Assembly (NCBI GenBank): GCA_905234495.1
Contig: CAJOHE010000006.1
Location: 1 to 64,000, forward strand
Source of the DNA: an uncultured Eubacterium sp.
GTDB taxonomy: Bacteria; Bacillota; Clostridia; Oscillospirales; Acutalibacteraceae
Reading direction: 5' to 3'
DNA: 64,000 bases
Part shown: piece by piece, positions 21,510 through 31,348 of the stretch
Numbering within the stretch: the first letter of the stretch is position 1
Layout of the letters: each line of letters begins with the position of its first letter
Position numbers and translations under genes: made by a program
The notes under the pieces: model-generated
Seen by the model: the letters and a program-made list of their open reading frames with translations, nothing else
The model's database searches: none
What the model was told of the DNA's origin: nothing

Positions 21510-22928
21510 ATGAAAGTTTTATATGTAGCATCCGAAGCCCTTCCGTTTATGGCTTCGGGCGGACTCGGCGACGTTGCGGGCTCGCTTCCCGTTGCGCTGA
21601 GAAAAAGATTAATCGGCTGCCGCGTTGTTATGCCGCTTTATGACAGCATCAAGCAGGAATACAAGGACAAGATGAAGTTTATCACTTCAATTTCCGTTCC
21701 GGTTTCATGGCGCAGGCAGTACTGCGGCATCTTCGAGGCTAAGGCAAACGGCGTAATCTACTATTTCCTTGACAATCAGTATTATTTCAAGCGCGAGGGA
21801 ATCTACGGCCACTACGACGACGCGGAAAGATTTGCCTTCTTCGCAAGAGCGGTGCTTGAGATTATCCCCGCAATCGACTGGAAGCCCGACATCATTCACT
21901 GTAACGACTGGCAGAGCGCGCTCACGCCCCTCTATTACAGCTGTTACTATGCAAACAGAATGGGCTATGAAAACATCAAAACCGTTTTCACGATTCACAA
22001 CATCCAGTATCAGGGCAAATACGGCGACGAGCTTCTCAACGACGTTCTCGGTATTGCGCCCGAACACAATAACCTCATCCTCTACGACGGCCTTGTAAAC
22101 TTTATGAAGGCGGGTATTGAGTGCGCGAATATGGTTACGACCGTATCCCCCACTTACGCCAAGGAAATCCTTGACCCGTGGTTCTCGCACGGCCTTGACC
22201 CGATTCTCAATCAGAGAAGCTGGAAGCTCTGCGGTATCCTCAACGGTATCGACACGGTCGGCTACGACCCCGAAACCGACAAGGACATATGGGCAAATTA
22301 CAATGCCGAAGATTTCTCAAACAAGGCAAAGAACAAGGAAGAGCTTCAGAAGCAGATGGGACTCGCCGTAAGGTCCGACGTTCCCGTAATCGGAATAGTA
22401 ACGAGGCTTGTCGGCCACAAGGGCGTTGACCTTATGAAAGAGGTGCTTGAAAAGAGCCTCTGCGAGAGGGATTTGCAGTACGTTGTGCTCGGCAGCGGCG
22501 AATGGCAGTATGAAAACTTCTTCCGCTATCTGCACGACAAGTATCCCGACAAGGTCGGCGTTACTATCGGCTTCGTTCCCGACCTTGCAAGAAAGATTTA
22601 CGCAGGCGCGGATATGTTCCTGATGCCGAGTAAATCAGAGCCCTGCGGACTTTCGCAGATGGTTGCGCTTCGCTACGGAACAATTCCGATTGTCCGTGAA
22701 ACAGGCGGTCTGAAAGACTCCATCACCGACAGCGGCGACGGCGAGGGCAACGGCTTCACCTTCCAGACATACGACGCATACGATATGCTCGGCGCAATCT
22801 ACAGAGCCGACGACGCATACCGCGGCGGCAGCTGGGACGTTCTCGTAAAGAGAGCTCTCGAATGCGATATGAGCTGGGGCAAGAGCGCAAACGAGTACAT
22901 CAAGATGTACCGCTCACTGCTTAAATAA
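21510..22928 (+). CDS. glgA: Glycogen synthase
   Basis: MKVLYVASEALPFMASGGLGDVAGSLP; PSKSEPCGLSQMVALRYGTIPIVRETGGL. Confidence 0.97.
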   Translation: MKVLYVASEALPFMASGGLGDVAGSLPVALRKRLIGCRVVMPLYDSIKQEYKDKMKFITSISVPVSWRRQYCGIFEAKANGVIYYFLDNQYYFKREGIYGHYDDAERFAFFARAVLEIIPAIDWKPDIIHCNDWQSALTPLYYSCYYANRMGYENIKTVFTIHNIQYQGKYGDELLNDVLGIAPEHNNLILYDGLVNFMKAGIECANMVTTVSPTYAKEILDPWFSHGLDPILNQRSWKLCGILNGIDTVGYDPETDKDIWANYNAEDFSNKAKNKEELQKQMGLAVRSDVPVIGIVTRLVGHKGVDLMKEVLEKSLCERDLQYVVLGSGEWQYENFFRYLHDKYPDKVGVTIGFVPDLARKIYAGADMFLMPSKSEPCGLSQMVALRYGTIPIVRETGGLKDSITDSGDGEGNGFTFQTYDAYDMLGAIYRADDAYRGGSWDVLVKRALECDMSWGKSANEYIKMYRSLLK

Positions 22929-23006
22929 GCTGAATTGCCGCTTTGCGGCAGCTAATTTTAGCCTGCGGTTAAGCTAATTTCTGCCTTCGGCAGAGCTAAG
23001 AGATAA
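22928..23006 (+). repeat. Cluster of mini-hairpins separated by an AGCTAATTT-type motif
   Basis: agctgaatTGCCGCtttGCGGCAgctaattttagcctgcggttaagctaatttCTGCCttcGGCAGagctaag. Confidence 0.6.
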
Positions 23007-23042
23007 AAAAAGTGTTCACCTTTCGGTGAACACTTTTTTGTT
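23006..23042. terminator. Bidirectional terminator between glgA and the convergent malic enzyme gene
   Basis: AAAAAAGTGTTCACC-tttc-GGTGAACACTTTTTT. Confidence 0.92.
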
Positions 23043-23054
23043 TTATTAATGATG

Positions 23055-24227
23055 TTAGATTCTTGCGACGCCGTCTTTGCGGGCTGCATCTGCAACTGCT
23101 GCTGCAACTGTGTCCTTAATCCTCGGGTCAAATGCGTGAGGAAGGATGTAGTCGGGATTGAGCTCCTTCTCGTCAACAAGCGATGCGATTGCATAAGCCG
23201 CCGCTATCTTCATATTCTCGGTGATGTCGCTTGCGCGAACGTCGAGCGTGCCGCGGAAGATTCCGGGGAACGCGAGAACGTTGTTAATCTGATTCGGGAA
23301 GTCCGAACGTCCCGTACCTACGATTGCCGCGCCTGCCTCTTTTGCGAGGTCGGGCATAATCTCGGGCGTCGGGTTAGCCATCGGAAGAACGATGGGGTTC
23401 GGGTTCATTGACCTTACCATATCCTGAGTAACGATGCCGGGTGCGGATACGCCGATGAAGATATCGGTGCCTACCATAGCCTCTTTGAGGCCGCCCTTTG
23501 TCATAGCTCTGTTGGTAACCTTTGCAATCTCTTCCTTGGAAGGATTGAGGTTTTCTCTGCCCTCATAGATTGCGCCCGTTCTGTCGCAGAGGATAACGTC
23601 CTTGAGACCGAGGGTCATAAGAAGCTTTGCGATTGCAACGCCTGCTGCGCCCGAGCCGTTGATAACAGCCTTGCACTCACCGAGCGTTTTGCCGGTGAGC
23701 TTCATAGCGTTGATGAGCGCTGCGGAAACTACTACAGCCGTACCATGCTGGTCGTCGTGGAAAATCGGAATGTCGCAGATAGCCTTGAGCTTCTTTTCAA
23801 TCTCGAAGCAGCGCGGCGCCGCGATGTCCTCGAGGTTTACGCCGCCGAAGGAACCGCTGATTTTGTAGATAACGTCAACGATTTCGTCAACGTCCTTTGT
23901 GCGAACGCAGAGCGGGAAAGCGTCAACGTCGCCGAATTCCTTGAAGAGCACGCACTTGCCCTCCATAACGGGCATACCTGCTTCGGGGCCGATATCGCCG
24001 AGGCCGAGAACAGCCGTACCGTCGGTTACAACGGCAACCATATTCCAGCGTCTTGTGAGTTCCCAGCTCTTTTTGTAATCGTCCTGAATTGCAAGACAGG
24101 GCTCTGCAACGCCGGGGGTGTATGCAAGTGAAAGAGCGTCCTTGTTGTCAACCTTTGCGCGGGCGATAACCTCAACCTTGCCCTGCCACTCGCCGTGAAG
24201 TCTTAATGATTCTTTTCTGTAATCCAT
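23055..24227 (-). CDS. NAD(P)-dependent malic enzyme
   Basis: LAYTPGVAEPCLAI; PVMEGKCVLFKEFGDVDAFPLCV; FHDDQHGTAVVVSAALINA. Confidence 0.95.
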   Translation of the reverse strand: MDYRKESLRLHGEWQGKVEVIARAKVDNKDALSLAYTPGVAEPCLAIQDDYKKSWELTRRWNMVAVVTDGTAVLGLGDIGPEAGMPVMEGKCVLFKEFGDVDAFPLCVRTKDVDEIVDVIYKISGSFGGVNLEDIAAPRCFEIEKKLKAICDIPIFHDDQHGTAVVVSAALINAMKLTGKTLGECKAVINGSGAAGVAIAKLLMTLGLKDVILCDRTGAIYEGRENLNPSKEEIAKVTNRAMTKGGLKEAMVGTDIFIGVSAPGIVTQDMVRSMNPNPIVLPMANPTPEIMPDLAKEAGAAIVGTGRSDFPNQINNVLAFPGIFRGTLDVRASDITENMKIAAAYAIASLVDEKELNPDYILPHAFDPRIKDTVAAAVADAARKDGVARI

Positions 24228-24245
24228 AATATACCTCTGAACTGA

Positions 24246-25406
24246 TTATCTTTCAATATGGGATGTGATTTTTTTTGTCTCGGGGTACGGGGTATAGCCC
24301 TCTTCCCACGGGAAGGTGTAGTCGAGGCCGAGCTCGTCTCTTACTGCGTTGATTTCGCCCTGTACGGACTCGTTAATCGGAACGCCGTGTGCTTCTCTTT
24401 CCTTCCAGATTTCGTATTCCTTCTCGCCTGCGATGTAGATTCTCTCTGCGCCGGGCTGCTTTCTTGAAGCGCGGACTGTACGGATGATGTCGCCCGTCTT
24501 CTTTCTGCAGATTTCCTCGCCGAGGAAGTGGTTTGTGTCGATAGCGATGAAGAAATGACCGAGGTGGTAAGGTCTGATGTTGCCTTCCTCGTCCTTGCCG
24601 TCAAGAGCCTTGCCGTACTCGCCGTCCTGAAGAACGGATGAGAGAAATTCTACGAACATCGCAAATCCGTAGCCCTTATAGCCGCCGAGAGCCTCGCCGA
24701 TTCCGCCGAGAGTGGTGAGAGCCGCTGTGCCGTTACGGATTTTCTTGAGCGCCTCGCCTGCGTCGCCCTCTACGGGTGTGCCGTCGATGTTGATGATTGT
24801 ACCTGCGTGAACAGGCTCGTCGATTCTTGCGTAGTACTCAATCTTACCGTTCTGGGTGATTGAGGTTGCGCAGTCAAAGTTAAAGTCGAAAGCCTCGTCC
24901 GACGGAACGCCGAGAGTGAACGGGTTCGTGCCGAACATACCCTCTGTGCCGAAGGTGGGGGCAACGGAAGGTCTTGCGTTTGTACCAGTCATACCGATGC
25001 AGCCCTGCTCGGTTGCCATTGAGGTGTAATAGCCTGCGATACCGTAGTGGCAGGAATTGCGGACAACAACCATACCCATACCGTATTTCTTAGCCTTGTC
25101 AATAGCCATCTGCATAGCCTTTGTGCCGATAACCTGACCCATACCGTTGTGACCGTCAACAACTGCTGTCGTCTCGGTCTCTTTGAGGATTTCAAAATTC
25201 GTTGTAGGCGACTGGATACCCGCCTTGATTCTGTCAAGATAGATTGGCTTGAATCTGTTACAGCCGTGACTTTCAATACCTCTCTTATCTGACTCGAGAA
25301 GTACGTCTGTGCACATTTCAGCCTCATCTCTCGGAATACCGTAACCTACAAAAGCGTCTGTTACAAAGTCCGTGATTAAATTCCAAGGACATACTACTTT
25401 ACCCAT
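24246..25406 (-). CDS. Ldh family oxidoreductase (malate/L-lactate dehydrogenase type)
   Basis: ESHGCNRFKPIYLDRIKAG; VVVRNSCHYGIAGYYTSMA; GTNARPSVAPTFG. Confidence 0.9.
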   Translation of the reverse strand: MGKVVCPWNLITDFVTDAFVGYGIPRDEAEMCTDVLLESDKRGIESHGCNRFKPIYLDRIKAGIQSPTTNFEILKETETTAVVDGHNGMGQVIGTKAMQMAIDKAKKYGMGMVVVRNSCHYGIAGYYTSMATEQGCIGMTGTNARPSVAPTFGTEGMFGTNPFTLGVPSDEAFDFNFDCATSITQNGKIEYYARIDEPVHAGTIINIDGTPVEGDAGEALKKIRNGTAALTTLGGIGEALGGYKGYGFAMFVEFLSSVLQDGEYGKALDGKDEEGNIRPYHLGHFFIAIDTNHFLGEEICRKKTGDIIRTVRASRKQPGAERIYIAGEKEYEIWKEREAHGVPINESVQGEINAVRDELGLDYTFPWEEGYTPYPETKKITSHIER

Positions 25407-25453
25407 AATTACATTTCCTTTCTTAAATCGGCGCTGCCGATAGTTTTACATAT

Positions 25454-26962
25454 TTATCTTTCCCAGTTGCGTGAGCGTTCAACCGCTCTCTTCCAGTTTG
25501 TATACTTCTTGTTTCTCTCATCGGCGGGCATTGAGGGAACGAAGATTTTGTCAACCTCGCGGTTTGCCTCAATCTCGTCGGTATCCTTCCATACGCCCGT
25601 GGCAAGACCTGCGCAGTACGCAGCGCCGAGTGCCGTTGTTTCAACGTTCTTCGGTCTGTTTACGTTTACGCCCGTCATATCCGCCTGAATCTGCATCATA
25701 ATATCCGAAACGGAAGCGCCGCCGTCAACACGAAGGTCCTTGAGCATAATGTCGGAATCTGACATCATAGCCTCGAGAAGGTCGGTCATCTGGTAGGTGA
25801 TGCTCTCAAGCACGGCGCGGCAGAAATGCTTTCTGTTTACGCCCCTTGTAAGACCTATCATCGTGCCCCTTGCGTACATATCCCAGTACGGTGCGCCGAG
25901 GCCCGTGAATGCGGGAACGAAGTAGAGGCCGTTTGAATCGGGAACCTCAGCCGCAAGCTCGTCGCACTCGGGTGCCGAATGGATGAGCTCAAGCTCGTCG
26001 CGAAGCCACTTGATAACGGAACCTGCGTTGAAAGCGGAACCCTCAAGAGAATAGGTAATCTTTCCGTCAAGTCCCCAGGCGATGCCCGAAAGAAGATTTG
26101 AGTTTGACCTTACTCTCTTGTCGCCCGTGTTCATAAGAAGGAAGCAACCGGTGCCGTAAGTGTTCTTCGCCTGTCCCTCGTTGAAACAGCCCTGACCGAA
26201 GAGCGCGCCGGGCTGGTCGCCGATAGCGCCCGCGATGGGAACGCCTGCAATATCTTCGGTACCCGTGAACTTTGCAAGCTTGCCGTAGATGCAGCTTGAA
26301 GGCTTAACCTCGGGAAGCATACTCATCGGAATTCCGAGCTTCTCGCAGAGGAATTCGTCCCAGCAGAGCTTTTCGATATCGAAAAGCATCGTGCGGCAGG
26401 CGTTTGAATAGTCGGTTACGTGAACCTCGCCGCCTGTCAGATTCCAGATAAGCCACGTGTCGATTGTGCCGAAGAGAAGGTCGCCGTTTTCAGCCTTTTC
26501 CCTTGCGCCCTCAACGTGGTCGAGAATCCACTTGATTTTTGTGCCCGAGAAATATGCGTCGATAAGAAGGCCCGTGGTCTCTTTAACATAATCGCTGAGG
26601 CCTTCCGCCTTTAACTCTTCGCAGTAATCGGCAGTTCTTCTGCACTGCCATACGATTGCGTTGCAGACAGGCTTGCCCGTATGCTTATCCCAGACAATAG
26701 TGGTTTCTCTCTGGTTTGTGATGCCGATACCTGCGATGTCCTTTGGATTAACCTTGTCAAGACGAAGGCAGGCAATCATTGCGCTGACCTGAGAGAAAAG
26801 AATTTCCATCGGGTCGTGCTCAACCCATCCGCTCTGAGGATAGTACTGAGGAAATTCATTCTGCGCCTTGGCAATAATGTTACCTTTCTTATCAAATATA
26901 ATAGCACGGGACGAGGTTGTTCCCTGGTCGAGCGCCATAATATATTTTTCTGTCATTTTCAT
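25454..26962 (-). CDS. glpK: Glycerol kinase
   Basis: [54 protein letters not shown]. Confidence 0.97.
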   Translation of the reverse strand: MKMTEKYIMALDQGTTSSRAIIFDKKGNIIAKAQNEFPQYYPQSGWVEHDPMEILFSQVSAMIACLRLDKVNPKDIAGIGITNQRETTIVWDKHTGKPVCNAIVWQCRRTADYCEELKAEGLSDYVKETTGLLIDAYFSGTKIKWILDHVEGAREKAENGDLLFGTIDTWLIWNLTGGEVHVTDYSNACRTMLFDIEKLCWDEFLCEKLGIPMSMLPEVKPSSCIYGKLAKFTGTEDIAGVPIAGAIGDQPGALFGQGCFNEGQAKNTYGTGCFLLMNTGDKRVRSNSNLLSGIAWGLDGKITYSLEGSAFNAGSVIKWLRDELELIHSAPECDELAAEVPDSNGLYFVPAFTGLGAPYWDMYARGTMIGLTRGVNRKHFCRAVLESITYQMTDLLEAMMSDSDIMLKDLRVDGGASVSDIMMQIQADMTGVNVNRPKNVETTALGAAYCAGLATGVWKDTDEIEANREVDKIFVPSMPADERNKKYTNWKRAVERSRNWER

Positions 26963-27101
26963 TTACCCCTTTCCTGATTTGAACCGTTTCTTCCCTTCAC
27001 AAAAAAGAAAGAAACAGACATAATTGTCCGTTTCTATTTTACTTTATTTTTATGTTATTGTCAATAAAATAACATTGTATAATACACTTTTTTGAAAGTG
27101 T

Positions 27102-27329
27102 TTATATGTTGTTCTCGATAAAGGTGAGAATATCCTTAACGGTTTCCATTTTTTTAATAATTCTGTCCGGCACCTCAATGCTGAATTCATCCTCAACGGA
27201 CATAACTATGTCGATAATATCAAGGCTGCTTGCGCCGAGATCCTCAACAAGCATACTGTCTGCAGAGATGATTGACTCGTCTACGTCAAGCTCCTGCGCC
27301 AGAATCTTTTTAAGTCTGTCAAATTCCAT
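27102..27329 (-). CDS. acpP: Acyl carrier protein
   Basis: 75 aa; VEDLGASSLDIIDIVMSVEDEFSIEVPD (Ser phosphopantetheine site in a GASSLD context). Confidence 0.9.
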   Translation of the reverse strand: MEFDRLKKILAQELDVDESIISADSMLVEDLGASSLDIIDIVMSVEDEFSIEVPDRIIKKMETVKDILTFIENNI

Positions 27330-27440
27330 TTAATTCACCTCGGAAATAAAAATAGTTGTTAATACCCGTTTCTTATGTTATTATCATATTATAAAATTCA
27401 ACCCGCTTTGTCAACAAAAAATTACAGGATGTGCCTTTAT

Positions 27441-28259
27441 ATGAAAAAATTCGCACTTATCGGCTACCCTCTAGTCCATTCCGTGTCGCCCTTTATTCAC
27501 ACGGAATTGTTTAAACTTAATAATATTGACGGCACCTATGAGCTTCTCGAAATACCCGCGGGCGAAATCGGGAATTACACAGAAACGCTCGGGAAGCTTG
27601 ACGGCTTCAACGTGACCATTCCGCACAAGACGGATATCATTTCTTTCACGACTTCCCTCTCGGATAAGGCTGAGCTTTTCGGCGCGGTCAACACCGTTAA
27701 AAATGACGGCGCGCTGAAGGGATACAACACCGACTGCATCGGCTTTATCCGCGCGCTTGAGATTGCGGAAATCCCGCTTGAGGGCAGGGTTCTCGTGCTC
27801 GGAAGCGGCGGCGTTTCGCGTATGTTTGCATTCGAGGCGGCGCTTGCCGGTGCGGACGTTACAATCGCTTCGAGAAACGGCGAAACGGCAAATAAAATCA
27901 GGGATGAAATCAAGGAAAAGCTCGGCTCTGACTGCGGCGTGATTCCGCTTGAAAACGTCGGCGGCGGATGGGACCTTATCATCAACGGAACGCCCGTCGG
28001 TATGTCGCCGAACGCCGACGCCTGCCCCGTAAGCGGCGAGGCTGTGGCGTCGTCAAAAGCGGTGTTCGACGCGGTTTACAACCCGCTTGAAACAGAGCTT
28101 ATCAGGACTGCGAAATCGCTTGGCAAAAAGTACTCAAACGGGCTTCCCATGCTTGTTTTGCAGGCTGCCGCGGCTCAGGAAATCTGGCTCGGCACAAGCT
28201 TTTCGGATTCGGATATTAAGGACATCATTTGCAAAACTCAAGAGGTATTATCAAAATGA
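27441..28259 (+). CDS. aroE: Shikimate dehydrogenase
   Basis: FALIGYPLVHSVSPFIH; GFNVTIPHK; INGTPVGM. Confidence 0.96.
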   Translation: MKKFALIGYPLVHSVSPFIHTELFKLNNIDGTYELLEIPAGEIGNYTETLGKLDGFNVTIPHKTDIISFTTSLSDKAELFGAVNTVKNDGALKGYNTDCIGFIRALEIAEIPLEGRVLVLGSGGVSRMFAFEAALAGADVTIASRNGETANKIRDEIKEKLGSDCGVIPLENVGGGWDLIINGTPVGMSPNADACPVSGEAVASSKAVFDAVYNPLETELIRTAKSLGKKYSNGLPMLVLQAAAAQEIWLGTSFSDSDIKDIICKTQEVLSK

Positions 28260-28747
28260 ACAACATAGTTTTGTGCGGCTTTATGGGCAGCGGAAAAAGC
28301 ACCGTCGGCAAAGAGCTTGCAAGGATAATGGGCAGAAGATTTATCGACACCGACACCCTTATTGAAAAGGAACAGGGCGTTGCAATCAAGGCGATTTTTG
28401 CAACTCACGGCGAGGATTATTTCCGCGACCTTGAATATGAATGCTGCGAGAAAATCAGCGAGCTTAAAAATTGCGTCATCTCAACGGGCGGCGGTGCGCT
28501 CACCTTTGAGAGAAACGTTGAGACGCTTAAAAAAGGCGGAAAAATCGTCTTTCTCGACGCGGATTTTGAAACAATCTGCGAGAGAATCGGCGACACGAAA
28601 AGCCGTCCTCTTTTCGAGGATATTGAAAAGGCAAAGGCACTTTTTGACGAGCGCCACGAAAAATATCTCGCAGCCGCAGACATCGTTGTCGACGGCAATT
28701 TGTCGGCGATGAAGGCCGCTATGGACATAGCTTCAATGTTCAGATAG
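28256..28747 (+). CDS. aroK: Shikimate kinase
   Basis: IVLCGFMGSGKSTVGKELARIMGRRFIDTD; ATGA overlap with aroE. Confidence 0.96.
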   Translation: MNNIVLCGFMGSGKSTVGKELARIMGRRFIDTDTLIEKEQGVAIKAIFATHGEDYFRDLEYECCEKISELKNCVISTGGGALTFERNVETLKKGGKIVFLDADFETICERIGDTKSRPLFEDIEKAKALFDERHEKYLAAADIVVDGNLSAMKAAMDIASMFR

Positions 28748-28817
28748 TTGAAAAATTATTTCATATGTGTTATAATGCTATTTCACAAACCCACATTTTC
28801 TTTGAACGAGGTGTTTT

Positions 28818-29654
28818 ATGAGCGGTACAGACGGCGAGATTAAGTACACTTATGATATGTTCAAAAAGTATAAAAATCTGCTTGGAGAACTCACAAGGAA
28901 AAACGTTAAGCTCAAATACAGAAATTCGTGGCTCGGCATCCTCTGGAGCTTTATTCAGCCACTTTTATATATGGTAGTTTTATCCGTTGTATTCGGCGGT
29001 ATCTTCGGCACAAACAAAGCGGACATCGTCTGCTTCCCCGTTTACCTGTTTACAGGCCGACTGCTTTTCAGCTTTTTCACGACCTCAACAAAACAGGCGA
29101 TGACCACCTTCAGACGGAATCAGGCTATCATCAAAAAAGTATACGTACCAAAGTATATGTATCCCCTTTCGTCGATATTCAGCAACTTTATCAACTTTGC
29201 AATATCGCTGATTTGCCTTATCTTTGTATGGATATTCTTCAGGACGACGGGCATCGCAGGGGGCGACGGACTTCGTATCAACGGCTACGCCCTGCTCTGC
29301 TGGGTGCCGATGATTATCCTGCTTGTGTTCAGCACGGGCGTGGGACTCATTCTTTCGGTAGTAAGCGTATATTTCAGGGATATTGAATATATCTGGGAAG
29401 TTATGTGTCAGCTTCTTTTCTATATGGTTCCGATTATCTACCATCTCAACCGTATCCACACCGACTGGATAAGATATATCATCAAGATTAATCCCCTTTA
29501 TTCAATGATAGAGCTGTTCAGACAATGCGTGCTCTACAATCAGATTATGAGCTGGCGAATGGTTGGCTACGCAGCTCTGGTTTCGGGAATCACGCTTCTT
29601 TTCGGAATCTGGTTCTTCAACAAAAAGAGCGACGACATCATATTCCATCTGTAA
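28818..29654 (+). CDS. ABC-2 type polysaccharide/teichoic-acid exporter permease (Wzm/TagG family)
   Basis: LTRKNVKLKYRNSWLGILWSFIQPLLYMVVLSVVF and six or so TM segments. Confidence 0.9.
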   Translation: MSGTDGEIKYTYDMFKKYKNLLGELTRKNVKLKYRNSWLGILWSFIQPLLYMVVLSVVFGGIFGTNKADIVCFPVYLFTGRLLFSFFTTSTKQAMTTFRRNQAIIKKVYVPKYMYPLSSIFSNFINFAISLICLIFVWIFFRTTGIAGGDGLRINGYALLCWVPMIILLVFSTGVGLILSVVSVYFRDIEYIWEVMCQLLFYMVPIIYHLNRIHTDWIRYIIKINPLYSMIELFRQCVLYNQIMSWRMVGYAALVSGITLLFGIWFFNKKSDDIIFHL

Positions 29655-29656
29655 TA

Positions 29657-29697
29657 AAAAGACAGGCTGTCTCAAACGAGACAGCCTTATTTTTTTA
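29657..29697. terminator. Bidirectional terminator
   Basis: AAGACAGGCTGTCTC-aaac-GAGACAGCCTTatttttt type hairpin between convergent genes. Confidence 0.8.
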
Positions 29698-29703
29698 TTA
29701 TAT

Positions 29704-31182
29704 TTAGTCTATTTCAAATTTTATGCAGACGGGGGTATCGGACTTAAAGCCTTTTACTGCTTTGATTACCATTTCGTCTGCGTTGCGCTCAAATTCAAGG
29801 CTTTCGCCGGTTGAGAGAAGCGTTGCCGAGTTTACGAGGAAATCGTGAATATCGCGCTTTCTGAGCGTTTTGATTTTGATATCCTTACCGTTAGGTCTCA
29901 TCTGGAAGGCGTAGAGGCAGCCGTCCTTATACGTAAAGCGGAAATCGTGCGCCGTAAATTTCTTTTCGTCGCCGTCCTTGAAGAAGCCGCCGTCAGCGTT
30001 GACCTTACCCTCGCCGAACTTTTTCCAGAAGGTGGTGCCGTAAATGCCCTCGCCGTTGAGCCTGAGCCAGTCGCCGAGGTCGGTGAGCACCTTGGTTTCC
30101 TCGTCGGTAATCGTTCCGTCGGGCTTGGGGCCTACGTTTAGAAGAAGCATACCGTTTTTGCTGACGATGTCGATGAGGTCGCAGATAATCTGGCGCGAGG
30201 TCTTGTACTCGTTGTCGGCTCTGTAGCCCCACGACTGCTTGCCGATTGCGGTGTCGGTCTGCCACGGAATCGGCGAAATATCCGTAAGCGCGCCGCGCTC
30301 AACGTCGAAGGTTGCGACTGTCGGCGGGAACGCCTCGTGCTTGTAGTTAATAGTAACCTCTTTGCCCCACTCTTCTGCCCTGTTGTAATAGTAGGCGCAG
30401 ATTTTTTTGAGATAGGGCTTGAAGCTGTGGTTCTGAATCCACCAGTCAAAATAGAGAATTGACGGCTGATATTTGTCGATGAGCTCGCAGGTGCGCACCG
30501 TCCAGTCCTCAAGCCATTCCTCGCTCGCGCCCGTTGCGTAAATGTTTTCAGTGGTGGGAGTCATCTCTTTGCCGAGGAACTCGGGGAAGGCAACGGCGGG
30601 GCCGTAGAAATCGCGGTAATCGTCGTCGTTTACGTCGCTGTCAAAGGTTCTGCCGGGATTCATAAAGAAATAGTGCTCGGCTCTGTGAGTTGACGCGCAG
30701 AAGGTCAGTCCCTGCTTTTCGCACTCGGCCTTGAGCTCGCCCGCAACGTTTCTGTGAGGTCCCATATCAACGGCGTTCCAGCGGTTGAATTCGGTTTCAT
30801 ACATTGCAAAGCCGTCGTGGTGCTCGCACACGGGCATAACGTATCTTGCGCCCGCGTTTTTGAAAAGCTCAATCCATTTTGCAGGGTCGAATTTTTCAGC
30901 CTTGAACATCGGAATGAAATCCTTGTAGCCGAACTTGTTCTGCGGACCGTAGGTCTTGATGTGGTACTCAAATTCCCTCACGTTTTTATCGTACATTGAA
31001 CGCGAATACCACTCGCTGCCGTAGCCCGGAACGCTGTAAATTCCCCAGTGAATGAATATTCCCAGCTTGTCGCGGTAGTACCATTCGGGCGTTTTATGGT
31101 TTGAAAGGGATTGCCAGTTATCCTTGTACTTTCCGTTTGCGATAACGCTTTCAATCTGTTCAAGGTATTCCTGCCTGTTCAT
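29704..31182 (-). CDS. Alpha-L-fucosidase (GH29)
   Basis: WYYRDKLGIFIHWGIYSVPGYGSEWYSR; CEHHDGFAMYETEFNRWNAVDMGPHRN; LLLNVGPKPDGTI. Confidence 0.93.
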   Translation of the reverse strand: MNRQEYLEQIESVIANGKYKDNWQSLSNHKTPEWYYRDKLGIFIHWGIYSVPGYGSEWYSRSMYDKNVREFEYHIKTYGPQNKFGYKDFIPMFKAEKFDPAKWIELFKNAGARYVMPVCEHHDGFAMYETEFNRWNAVDMGPHRNVAGELKAECEKQGLTFCASTHRAEHYFFMNPGRTFDSDVNDDDYRDFYGPAVAFPEFLGKEMTPTTENIYATGASEEWLEDWTVRTCELIDKYQPSILYFDWWIQNHSFKPYLKKICAYYYNRAEEWGKEVTINYKHEAFPPTVATFDVERGALTDISPIPWQTDTAIGKQSWGYRADNEYKTSRQIICDLIDIVSKNGMLLLNVGPKPDGTITDEETKVLTDLGDWLRLNGEGIYGTTFWKKFGEGKVNADGGFFKDGDEKKFTAHDFRFTYKDGCLYAFQMRPNGKDIKIKTLRKRDIHDFLVNSATLLSTGESLEFERNADEMVIKAVKGFKSDTPVCIKFEID

Positions 31183-31348
31183 AAGCCGTCTCCTTTTTAT
31201 TATATATTACTAAATTTTTGTACTTTAATTGTAGCAAAATAACTAAGATTATTCAATATTAAAAATAAATATTTACACTATAATATAATTGTGCTATTAT
31301 TAAAGTGCATATATGAATAAATTATGAACAAATGAAAGGGGTAATATA

